NCBI RefSeq assembly: GCF_004345025.1
Contig: NZ_CP037745.1
Coordinates: 3,244,354 to 3,308,353, forward strand
Direction of reading: 5' to 3'
DNA length: 64,000 bases
DNA from: Rheinheimera sp. D18
GTDB taxonomy: Bacteria; Pseudomonadota; Gammaproteobacteria; Enterobacterales; Alteromonadaceae
Part shown: piece after piece, positions 56,956 through 64,000 of the stretch
Position numbering within the stretch: the stretch's first letter is position 1
How the letters are laid out: each line of letters begins with the position of its first letter
Notes under the pieces: generated by a model
Database searches by the model: none
Told to the model about the DNA's origin: nothing
What the model saw: only the letters and a program-made list of their open reading frames with translations
Made by a program: the position numbers and the translations under genes

Positions 56956-58227
56956 TTATACTGCCGCCACCAGCGCTTGGCTTAAATCGGCAATAATATC
57001 GTCAATATGCTCAATGCCAATCGACAAGCGGACTAAATCAGCAGATACACCCGCGAGTTTTAATTCTTCATCGTTTAATTGCCGATGCGTAGTGCTTGCT
57101 GGAATAGCGGCACAACTTTTCGCATCACCAATATTTACTAAGCGCAAAATTAATTTTAACGCGTCATAAAATTTCACTCCGGCGGCTTTGCCGCCTTTTA
57201 AACCAAAGCTCAAAATACCTGAAGCCTGACCTTGCAGATATTTTTGCGCTAAAGCATGGTCTTTATGCTCTGGCAACGCCGCATAATTTACCCAACTTAT
57301 TTGTGGGTGCTGCTGTAAAAAGTGGGCAACTTTTAAGGTGTTTTCACATACACGTTCAATGCGTAACGCCAAGGTTTCTAAACCTTGTAGTAAGTTCCAA
57401 GCCGCTTGTGCCGATAACGCAGCGCCCATGTTGCGTAGTGGCACAACGCGTGCTCTTGCGATATAGGCGGCTTCGCCAATATCTTGGCTGTAATTAACAC
57501 CATGATAAGACACATCAGGCTGGTTAAGTAATGGAAAACGTGCAGCATGCTTGGCCCACGGAAACTTGCCTGAATCAACAATAACGCCACCAATAGTAGT
57601 GCCATGGCCGCCAATATATTTAGTGGCTGCATGCACTACAATATCAGCACCATGTTCAATTGGCCGCCATAGAAAGGGTGTAGCCACGGTGTTATCAACA
57701 ATTAATGGTACGCCATGTTGGTGTGCAACCTCGGCTAACGCGGCAATATCAACAATAGCGCCTGACGGGTTACCAATGCTTTCGCAAAATATCGCTTTGG
57801 TTTTATCGTCAATTAATGCCGCTAATGCGGTTAAGTTGTCTTTATCGGCAAAACGTACCGTTATACCTTGGCGTGGTAAGGTATGAGCAAATAAATTGTA
57901 GGTACCGCCATATAGCTGATTAACAGAAACAATATTGTCGCCAACTTCAGCTAGGGTTTGAATAGCATAGGTAATGGCAGCCATGCCTGAAGCAACGGCT
58001 AAAGCGCCAATACCGCCTTCTAGAGCTGCAATACGTTGCTCTAGTACATGGCAGGTGGGATTCATAATGCGCGAGTAAATATTACCGGTTTGCTTTAAAT
58101 CGAACAAATCAGCCGCGTGCTGTGCGCTGTCAAAACAAAAAGATGTAGTTTGATGAATAGGTACAGCTGCTGATTGTTGATCATCTGCCTGGTAGCCGTG
58201 GTGTAGCGCTATGGTTTCCCGTTTCAT
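56956..58227 (-). CDS. metY: O-acetylhomoserine aminocarboxypropyltransferase / sulfhydrylase
   Basis: This PLP enzyme of the Cys/Met metabolism family makes homocysteine from O-acetylhomoserine and sulfide. The 423 residues include TTSFCFDSAQHAADLFDLKQ, YSRIMNPTCHVLEQRIAALE, the PLP lysine in VHAATKYIGGHGTTIGG, and RLSIGIEHIDDI near the end. Length (423) and the ATKYIGGHG type fit MetY rather than MetB/MetC. A MetJ-type operator lies upstream at 58280-58303, which supports the methionine role. Confidence 0.92.
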   Translation of the reverse strand: MKRETIALHHGYQADDQQSAAVPIHQTTSFCFDSAQHAADLFDLKQTGNIYSRIMNPTCHVLEQRIAALEGGIGALAVASGMAAITYAIQTLAEVGDNIVSVNQLYGGTYNLFAHTLPRQGITVRFADKDNLTALAALIDDKTKAIFCESIGNPSGAIVDIAALAEVAHQHGVPLIVDNTVATPFLWRPIEHGADIVVHAATKYIGGHGTTIGGVIVDSGKFPWAKHAARFPLLNQPDVSYHGVNYSQDIGEAAYIARARVVPLRNMGAALSAQAAWNLLQGLETLALRIERVCENTLKVAHFLQQHPQISWVNYAALPEHKDHALAQKYLQGQASGILSFGLKGGKAAGVKFYDALKLILRLVNIGDAKSCAAIPASTTHRQLNDEELKLAGVSADLVRLSIGIEHIDDIIADLSQALVAAV

Positions 58228-58279
58228 AATAAAATCCTGTCTATGCGGTATGTGGTGAGCAATGTAATTAATTCAGTAT

Positions 58280-58303
58280 AAACATCTAGACGTCTAAATG
58301 TCA
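58280..58303. promoter_or_regulatory. MetJ operator: three tandem met boxes
   Basis: Three adjacent 8-mers, AAACATCT (6 of 8), AGACGTCT (8 of 8) and AAATGTCA (5 of 8), match the MetJ met box AGACGTCT. They are 53 bases upstream of the metY start, as expected for methionine repression. Confidence 0.82.
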
Positions 58304-58413
58304 ATAAGTGTGCTGTAACATTGCTCTGTGCAAACTACCGAGCAGAACGGTGGTTCTAAATAAACCTGACCTATAGTATAATTCAGTAAAATATTTAATA
58401 AAATTAAGTAGAT

Positions 58414-59583
58414 ATGATAAATAAGATTGTTCTTTGTTTAGTTGTCTCTGGCTTGTTAATTGGCTGTGGCAGCAGTGAAACAAAAGACGTTGCCGTGTTG
58501 GTAGATACGGGGGTATTTAAAGACAGTAATCAAACGGGTGTATTTTATACGCCAAATATTGATGGGTATTCATCAGACTATAACTTTGGTATTAATTCAG
58601 AACTTTGCCAGAGTACCTATCGTGATCGCTACTATGAAACCGAGAATGCACTGGTTTTTGGTGATCCAAAGCTAGCAAATGACGATTTTTTTGCCGCTGC
58701 CGGTTGGGTCGAATCGTCATTTTCTGTCGCTTTAGCGGCAATGGCGATAACAAAAGCTGAATATTATGCGGCACGTACTAACGTAAGCTTAACCGCGCGG
58801 CAAAAATTAAGACAAGGCTTAAGTACTTTAAACCAAGCGGGTCAGCGTTACGGCAGTTTTGTTTACCCAGCGACTTTTGACCAAAATACAGATTATGCAA
58901 CGGTTTCTGCTTGGCTAACGGCTACAGCACAACAAGCTAGCTTAGACCAAGTGGCGCAAACATTAATAGCCGACCCCTACAGTGGCTACACCTCAGTTGA
59001 GCAAATACGTTTACAGAATAAGATTTACGTTTGTATTCATGACAGCGGTTCAGATATAGGTTGGGGCGAGGGGCATTTAGCCGGTATTAATATTGGTGCT
59101 TATTCAAAAGGTGTGCCTTATAGCGTTAATCAATTAATTGTTCATGAACTGGTTCACAGTATGCAGTATGCGCTTTCAGCAGGCATTGAAGGCCTCAGTT
59201 TGCCGCGCTGGTTTAGTGAAGGACAAGCAGTTTATTTAAGCGGGCAGAACCGCGCCGCCGCGTCACAACATACCGAGTATGATCCCACTAAAGTCATTAA
59301 TTTTTTCGACGAGTATGGCGACCCTGGGATTGCTTATAAGCATTATGGTTTAGCGTATCAATATGTGCAGGAAGCAAATGGTATAGCTAACATTAAGGCT
59401 ATGATGAATAAAGTAAAAACGGATAAACAAGTACCCGTATTTCCATCAGTGACACAGCTGGAAAATGCAAACTACATTAAAGCCTTTGATGCGCTGATGG
59501 TCGACATAAACAAGAAGCCACTTACAGTAGAGCAATACCGTACTAACTATCACTCTTACCTTAATGACTTCGCTTCGAAGTAA
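58414..59583 (+). CDS. putative lipoprotein zinc metallopeptidase
   Basis: The 389-residue protein has a lipoprotein signal (MINKIVLCLVVSGLLIGC). The zinc site is HELVH at 244-248 (LIVHELVHSMQYAL), with a second acidic residue at Glu269 in WFSEGQAVYLSGQ, a gluzincin-like arrangement. The N-terminal part (NFGINSELCQSTYRDRYYET) and the C-terminal helices match no family I recognise. It is probably a periplasmic or outer-membrane protease of unknown substrate. Confidence 0.75.
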   Translation: MINKIVLCLVVSGLLIGCGSSETKDVAVLVDTGVFKDSNQTGVFYTPNIDGYSSDYNFGINSELCQSTYRDRYYETENALVFGDPKLANDDFFAAAGWVESSFSVALAAMAITKAEYYAARTNVSLTARQKLRQGLSTLNQAGQRYGSFVYPATFDQNTDYATVSAWLTATAQQASLDQVAQTLIADPYSGYTSVEQIRLQNKIYVCIHDSGSDIGWGEGHLAGINIGAYSKGVPYSVNQLIVHELVHSMQYALSAGIEGLSLPRWFSEGQAVYLSGQNRAAASQHTEYDPTKVINFFDEYGDPGIAYKHYGLAYQYVQEANGIANIKAMMNKVKTDKQVPVFPSVTQLENANYIKAFDALMVDINKKPLTVEQYRTNYHSYLNDFASK

Positions 59584-59610
59584 CACGGCATAGTTTGGCA
59601 AGAAAATACA

Positions 59611-59650
59611 AAAAGGCAGTTAATTACTACATTAACTGCCTTTTATTTTT
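59611..59650. terminator. bidirectional terminator between the peptidase and mnmE
   Basis: AAAAGGCAGTTAAT and ATTAACTGCCTTTT form a 14-base stem with a TACTAC loop and T-rich flanks on both strands. It serves the plus-strand lipoprotein gene and the minus-strand mnmE. Confidence 0.9.
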
Positions 59651-59687
59651 GCTTGATAAGCTTGTTAGCACAGGGTGCGACGCAGTG

Positions 59688-61064
59688 CTATTTACCGATA
59701 CAAAAACTCGAAAATATTCTGCCTAATAAATCGTCTGAGCTAAATTCACCGGTAATTTCGTTTAAATATTGCTGAGTTAAACGCAACTCTTCAGCCAGTA
59801 TTTCGCCGGCGATATAACTTTGTAGTTGTTCTTGGCCTATGGCTAAGTGTTCAGCCGCGCGGTCCAGTGCATCTAAATGACGACGGCGGGCTAAAAAGCT
59901 GCCTTCCGTGCTGGCGTCAAAACCAATGCATTGCTTTAAATGCTCGCGTAATGCGTCTATACCGGCACCGGTTTTTGCCGATAACCGGTATACCGGAACG
60001 GTGCTGTTATTCTCTGTGCTTAAGCTTGGCGTCATTGACTCGCCGGTTAAATCGGCTTTATTTCTAATTACGGTAACGCCTAAGTTGGCGGGTAATCGGT
60101 CAATAAAGTCGGGCCAAATATCATGCGGATCAGTAGCGTCGGTGGTAGTGCTATCAACCATAAATAATACCCGGTCGGCTTGGGTTATTTCTTGCCAAGC
60201 GCGTTCAATGCCAATTTGTTCTACCGCGTCTGTTGCTTCTCGTAAACCTGCAGTGTCAATGATATGCAGCGGCATACCATCGATATGAATATGTTCGCGC
60301 AGTACATCGCGGGTGGTGCCAGCAATGTCGGTGACAATGGCGGCTTCACGCCCGGCTAAAGCGTTTAATAAGCTAGATTTACCGGCGTTTGGTCGACCGG
60401 CGATAACTACTTTCATGCCTTCGCGCAAGATACTGCCTTGGGCTGCTTGTTTTTTTACGGTAGCTAAGTAATCGATAATGTCGGCAAGATCAGAGGCAAC
60501 TTTGCCATCAGATAAAAAATCTATTTCTTCATCTGGGAAGTCGATAGCGGCTTCTACGTACATTCGTAGGTAAATAACCTTTTCTACTAGTTCATGAATA
60601 CGCTTTGAAAACTCGCCTTGTAACGATTGCATCGCGCAGCGTGCTGCTTGTTCACTGCTGGCATCGATTAAATCGGCAATGGCTTCTGCTTGGGCTAAGT
60701 CGAGTTTATCGTTTAAAAACGCGCGTTCAGAAAATTCACCCGGCCGAGCAATGCGTACATTGGGCAGTGCTAGCACTTGTTTTAATAGCATATCAAGTAG
60801 TACCGGCCCGCCATGGCCTTGTAGCTCTAATACATCTTCACCAGTAAATGAATTTGGCCCTGGGAAGAACAAGGCGATGCCCTGGTCGAGTATCTGTTGT
60901 GTTGCATCATAAAACGGCAGATAGTCGGCGTAGCGCGGTTTGGGCAGCTTACGCAGTATGGCTTCGGCTACCGCTTTAGTGTCAGGGCCAGAAATACGAA
61001 TAATACCTACACCGGCGCGGCCCGGCGCGGTGGCTAAAGCTGCGATGGTGTCGGTTGTAAACAT
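59688..61064 (-). CDS. mnmE: tRNA modification GTPase MnmE (TrmE)
   Basis: The 458-residue GTPase starts [20 protein letters not shown] (tetrahydrofolate-binding domain). It has the P-loop [19 protein letters not shown], the switch region DIAGTTRD and DTAGLR, and ends in the conserved FCIGK. With MnmG it modifies tRNA wobble uridine. I start at 61064 because homology begins there and AGAGGC lies upstream; the frame to 61160 covers the yidC terminator region. Confidence 0.96.
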   Translation of the reverse strand: MFTTDTIAALATAPGRAGVGIIRISGPDTKAVAEAILRKLPKPRYADYLPFYDATQQILDQGIALFFPGPNSFTGEDVLELQGHGGPVLLDMLLKQVLALPNVRIARPGEFSERAFLNDKLDLAQAEAIADLIDASSEQAARCAMQSLQGEFSKRIHELVEKVIYLRMYVEAAIDFPDEEIDFLSDGKVASDLADIIDYLATVKKQAAQGSILREGMKVVIAGRPNAGKSSLLNALAGREAAIVTDIAGTTRDVLREHIHIDGMPLHIIDTAGLREATDAVEQIGIERAWQEITQADRVLFMVDSTTTDATDPHDIWPDFIDRLPANLGVTVIRNKADLTGESMTPSLSTENNSTVPVYRLSAKTGAGIDALREHLKQCIGFDASTEGSFLARRRHLDALDRAAEHLAIGQEQLQSYIAGEILAEELRLTQQYLNEITGEFSSDDLLGRIFSSFCIGK

Positions 61065-61081
61065 GCGTTGCCTCTTAATAG

Positions 61082-61112
61082 AAAAAGCCTGTCGCGATAG
61101 GCAAACAGGCTT
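61082..61112 (-). terminator. terminator after yidC
   Basis: On the minus strand, AAGCCTGT and ACAGGCTT form an 8-base stem with a 12-base loop, followed by a short T-run. It lies between yidC and mnmE, so mnmE probably relies on readthrough or its own promoter. Confidence 0.75.
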
Positions 61113-61177
61113 GTTGTTCAACGGCAAGGCAATCATCATTTTTCTGCTACATGATGACACCTAACCGCGTTAGCTGA

Positions 61178-62818
61178 TTAAGCTTTTTTAGTGTGTAAGC
61201 CTTTCTTTTCCATACCTCGGTAGATGTATAACATCTGAGCTAAAGAAATTAAGTTACTCACAAACCAGTACAGTACTAAGCCACTTGGGAACCATAAGAA
61301 GAATACTGAGAATGCCACTGGCATAAACATCATAATCTTCTGTTGCATAGGATCTGTTACTTGCATTGGCGTTAAGCGCTGCATTAAGAACATGCTGATA
61401 CCAAACAGTATCGGCAATACGTAATACGGGTCTTGTGCCGATAAGTCGTTAATCCATAGCATAAATGGTGCATGACGCAACTCTACGCTTTCAACGAATA
61501 CCCAATATAACGCTAAGAAAATAGGCATTTGCACAATCATTGGCAAGCAGCCACCCATAGGGTTAACTTTTTCTTTGCGATAAAGCTCCATCATCGCTGG
61601 GCCCATCTTTTGCCGGTCGTCTTTGTAGCGCGCTTGCAGCTCTTCAATTTTTGGCTTCAAATTACGCATTTTCGCCATAGACTCGTATTGCACCTTGGTT
61701 AGAGGGTACATACCGCCTTTAACAATTAGCGTAATACAAATGATGGCCAGGCCCCAGTTCACGACAAAGCCTTGAATGGTGGTCAGTAACCAAAATAATG
61801 GTTGAGAAATAAACCACAAAAAGCCGTAATCGACAGTTAAGTCTAGGCCGTTAGCAATGGTTGCTAATTTGTCTTGATCTTTAGGGCCAGCATAAAAGGT
61901 GCTGGTTAAGGTGATTTCACTACCCGGCTGAATATTTACCGCAGGGCCTTTGGCACCGATAACCGCTTTGCCGTTAAATATTTTCGAGTATAACTGGTTT
62001 TCAGCTGCTGTTTCTGGCACCCATGCGGCAACAAAATAATGTTCCAACATGGCAACCCAACCACCTTGTGTGGCTTCTAGCAGGTTTTTATCCTTAACAT
62101 CGTCAAAAGAGTATTTGGTATAACGCTCTGATGAAGTGCCATAAGCGGTACCACGATAGATCGGCATCATCATGCTGCTTTTTGCGCCGCTTTCTATCGT
62201 TTGTACTAAATGTTGATAAGGCTGTACGGTTTTTACTTCCGCACTTTGGTTTGTAATTAAATAATCTACCCGGACATCATAATGGCCTGCGGTAAAAGTG
62301 AAGCGTTTTTCAATATGCAAACCGTTATAGTCAAAGGTGAGTGGCACGATTAACTGTTCAGCGCCATCGGCTAAATGATAACTGCTTTTTACTGAATTAT
62401 AAACTGGGCGAGCATTGCGGCCATCATCAGGCCCATCGCGACCAATTAAACCGCTTTGTGCGACGTATTCAAAATCGTCTTTGCGGCGCATTAGCGGGTA
62501 TGCATCACCTTGGCCTTTATTTAATTCAAAAGCAGGCAACTCTAAAGCTACGATGTCACCACCACGGCTATCAATATTAAGCTGTAGTACGTCGGTGTTA
62601 ACGCTAATCGTTTTTGCCGTTGCTACTACTGCCGCGGTTTCTGATTGTTCGGTATCAGCAGTGGTTAACTGTAAATCGGCAGCGCTGCTACCGGTGTTCT
62701 GGCTACTTTCTGTTACTGCTGTGACAGGCTTGGGTGCAGTGTCAATATTCCACTGCTGCCAGAGTAAAAAACTGACCAGTGCCAGACCAATAACTAATAT
62801 ACTACGTTGTGATTCCAT
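61178..62818 (-). CDS. yidC: membrane protein insertase YidC
   Basis: The 546-residue insertase has an N-terminal membrane helix (ILVIGLALVSFLLWQQW) and a large periplasmic beta domain (residues about 60-320). A conserved five-helix core follows, with GMYPLTKVQYESMAKMRNLK and NPMGGCLPMIVQMPIFLALY. It inserts proteins such as F0 subunit c into the inner membrane. It follows yidD by 3 bases. Length matches E. coli (548). Confidence 0.97.
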   Translation of the reverse strand: MESQRSILVIGLALVSFLLWQQWNIDTAPKPVTAVTESSQNTGSSAADLQLTTADTEQSETAAVVATAKTISVNTDVLQLNIDSRGGDIVALELPAFELNKGQGDAYPLMRRKDDFEYVAQSGLIGRDGPDDGRNARPVYNSVKSSYHLADGAEQLIVPLTFDYNGLHIEKRFTFTAGHYDVRVDYLITNQSAEVKTVQPYQHLVQTIESGAKSSMMMPIYRGTAYGTSSERYTKYSFDDVKDKNLLEATQGGWVAMLEHYFVAAWVPETAAENQLYSKIFNGKAVIGAKGPAVNIQPGSEITLTSTFYAGPKDQDKLATIANGLDLTVDYGFLWFISQPLFWLLTTIQGFVVNWGLAIICITLIVKGGMYPLTKVQYESMAKMRNLKPKIEELQARYKDDRQKMGPAMMELYRKEKVNPMGGCLPMIVQMPIFLALYWVFVESVELRHAPFMLWINDLSAQDPYYVLPILFGISMFLMQRLTPMQVTDPMQQKIMMFMPVAFSVFFLWFPSGLVLYWFVSNLISLAQMLYIYRGMEKKGLHTKKA

Positions 62819-62821
62819 GGC

Positions 62822-63085
62822 TTAGCTTTTCTCATTGTGCTTTTCAGGAACAGGATCATCACCGCCAGCATGTAAGGGGTGACATTTTAATATGCGTTTC
62901 GTAGCTAACCAACCGCCCTTTAGTACGCCAAAGCGTTCTATTGCTGTTATAGCATAGTGTGAGCAGGTCGGATGAAATCGGCAGCTTGGCCCAAATAGAG
63001 GGCTAATCAGTTTCTGGTAACCGCGTAGCAGCAGCAAAGCTAGGCTAATAGCGAAGCGGTGTACTGACGAGCGATTTTGCGCCAT
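62822..63085 (-). CDS. yidD: membrane protein insertion efficiency factor YidD
   Basis: The 87-residue protein has [39 protein letters not shown] and [17 protein letters not shown], all hallmarks of YidD. Its start overlaps the 3' end of rnpA by 46 bases, an overlap common in this operon. It is thought to help YidC-dependent insertion. Confidence 0.93.
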   Translation of the reverse strand: MAQNRSSVHRFAISLALLLLRGYQKLISPLFGPSCRFHPTCSHYAITAIERFGVLKGGWLATKRILKCHPLHAGGDDPVPEKHNEKS

Positions 63086-63408
63086 AACTTTTCCAGTTGC
63101 TTCTGTAACTCATCATTAGCAGTATTGCTAATATCACCTTTCACCATCAGTACTAAATCGACACCAGGCAATTCATGTTGATGCAAACGAAAGCTGTTAC
63201 GCACGCAGCGCTTTATGCGGTTGCGTTGCACGGCTAATTTAACACGTTTCTTCGCGATAGTAAGGCCTAATCGAGCATGAGGTAAATTATTGGTTTTAGC
63301 TAAGATGGTAAACAGGGGAGAAGAAACCCGAAAAGGGAGTTGGAAGACGTTATCAAACTGACTGGGAGTTAACAGTCGTAACTCCCTGCCGAATTTCAAG
63401 CTGACCAC
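63040..63408 (-). CDS. rnpA: ribonuclease P protein component
   Basis: The 122-residue basic protein has [15 protein letters not shown], the [20 protein letters not shown] motif (RNR) and LVLMVKGD. With the RNA subunit it matures tRNA 5' ends. The start is a GTG at 63408, which gives the normal N-terminus (E. coli begins VKLAFPRELRLL). It follows rpmH by 18 bases and overlaps yidD. Confidence 0.95.
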   Translation of the reverse strand: MVSLKFGRELRLLTPSQFDNVFQLPFRVSSPLFTILAKTNNLPHARLGLTIAKKRVKLAVQRNRIKRCVRNSFRLHQHELPGVDLVLMVKGDISNTANDELQKQLEKLWRKIARQYTASLLA

Positions 63409-63426
63409 GCAGCGCTTAACAGCTAA

Positions 63427-63564
63427 TTAAGCTGATAAACGCTGACGGCCTTTAGCACGACGACGTGCTAATACTGCACGACCGTTTTTAGTAGCCATAC
63501 GTGCACGGAAACCGTGGTTGCGCTTGCGTTTTAATACGCTTGGTTGAAAAGTTCTTTTACTCAT
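63427..63564 (-). CDS. rpmH: 50S ribosomal protein L34
   Basis: The 45-residue protein reads [19 protein letters not shown] at the start and ends GRQRLSA; the middle [19 protein letters not shown] is typical of L34. It is the first gene of the rpmH-rnpA-yidD-yidC operon. One extra residue (Ser2) is present compared with E. coli. Confidence 0.97.
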   Translation of the reverse strand: MSKRTFQPSVLKRKRNHGFRARMATKNGRAVLARRRAKGRQRLSA

Positions 63565-64000
63565 AGTTTCACCCGTTTGGTCGAAATATTTACTAAAGGT
63601 CTCTGTGTTTTAGTAAAGGTACCAAAACGCAGCTAACAAAAATGAGCGCGAATTCTAAGTAGTTTAGGGGTCAAAGTCAATCTGATCCTACGTTTTATTC
63701 GCTACTGATCTTTACTGATCCTAGTTTAGCTAAAGTTTTCCACAGGTTGGCTATTTGCCGATGAATAAAGTGTGGGTTAATTTAGATTTTGCTTAAATTT
63801 AACGCTGAAAAAGTAGCGCTAATTAGAAAATGAATGATATTAATTTAGTGTTTAAATTCAATTGTTTATATTGTTTTTCTTTGGCAAAGTCTTAATTTTA
63901 AAAAGTCAATATTGATGTTGTGGATAAGATAGTACCATAATGTCTGCTTCGTTAACTTACGCCAGCCTTTTTAATCATAATAACTAAGGCTTCAGGAGAT
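63565..64000. other. rpmH-dnaA intergenic region with DnaA boxes
   Basis: These 436 bases hold the leftward rpmH promoter, a TTTTCCACA box (63736-63744, 8 of 9), a perfect DnaA box on the minus strand (63919-63927), several GATC sites and long AT-rich runs. The window ends in TTCAGGAGAT, with AGGAG at 63994-63998, a strong Shine-Dalgarno for a rightward gene starting just outside, almost certainly dnaA by gene order. The DnaA boxes fit dnaA autoregulation. Confidence 0.75.
63652..63680 (-). promoter_or_regulatory. sigma70 promoter of the rpmH operon
   Basis: On the minus strand, TTGACT (63680-63675), a 17-base spacer and TAGAAT (63657-63652) lie about 90 bases before the rpmH start. Both hexamers are close to consensus. 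Confidence 0.78.

Overview
The window looks like the replication-origin region of a gammaproteobacterial chromosome. The likeliest group is the Alteromonadales/Chromatiaceae lineage around Rheinheimera, Alishewanella or Arsukibacterium. I infer this from gene order, protein character, GlyGly-CTERM and PEP-CTERM tails, and an Escherichia-like oriC beside mnmG and mioC. No database search was possible, so the genus is a guess.

Layout. 0-9.3 kb: two tandem DsbA-type oxidoreductases (one cut by the window edge), srkA and ccoG on the minus strand, two small plus-strand genes, a sorted cyclophilin, topB, and a KfrA-like coiled-coil protein. 9.5-19.2 kb: an accessory stretch with a DUF2235 hydrolase fused to a PilZ domain, a lipoprotein made of two alpha/beta hydrolases, a CadC-like membrane regulator, another exported hydrolase, a DesK/DesR-type two-component system and an aldehyde dehydrogenase. 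19.4-21.7 kb: an IS3-family element at a deletion junction between the 5' half of an MFS gene and the 5' part of a prpD-like gene. 22-24.6 kb: glmS and a DeoR-family regulator. 24.7-30.7 kb: an nfrB-nfrA-DUF4434 locus, the architecture of the c-di-GMP-controlled N4 glycan receptor exopolysaccharide pathway; nfrB carries an in-frame TGA at codon 45. 30.8-35.6 kb: a PEP-CTERM protein, a membrane flavoprotein reductase behind a Fur-like site and a leader terminator, a YceB-like lipoprotein, a parS site, and a dicarboxylate/amino-acid symporter.

35.7-50.6 kb is the conserved core: glmU, atpCDGAHFEBI, parB, parA, rsmG, mnmG, oriC, mioC. oriC (about 49.69-50.11 kb) has two AT-rich 13-mer-type repeats, one perfect DnaA box, several variants and dense GATC sites. 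The parS site 15 kb away fits ParAB. 50.8-59.6 kb: deaD, an M1 peptidase, a DUF6702 protein, trxC, a YbhB-type protein, metY under a MetJ-type operator, and a lipoprotein metallopeptidase. 59.7-64 kb: mnmE, yidC, yidD, rnpA and rpmH run leftward. The last 436 bases hold the rpmH promoter, a second small group of DnaA boxes, and a Shine-Dalgarno sequence at the very edge that probably belongs to dnaA.

The most unusual items are the nonsense codon in an otherwise intact c-di-GMP exopolysaccharide operon, the hydrolase-PilZ fusion, a 52-base intergenic patch that is a chimera of the 3' ends of two other genes in the window, the IS-associated deletion, the Fur/terminator leader, and a possible small RNA at the right edge of oriC. 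I saw no tRNA, rRNA or CRISPR array.
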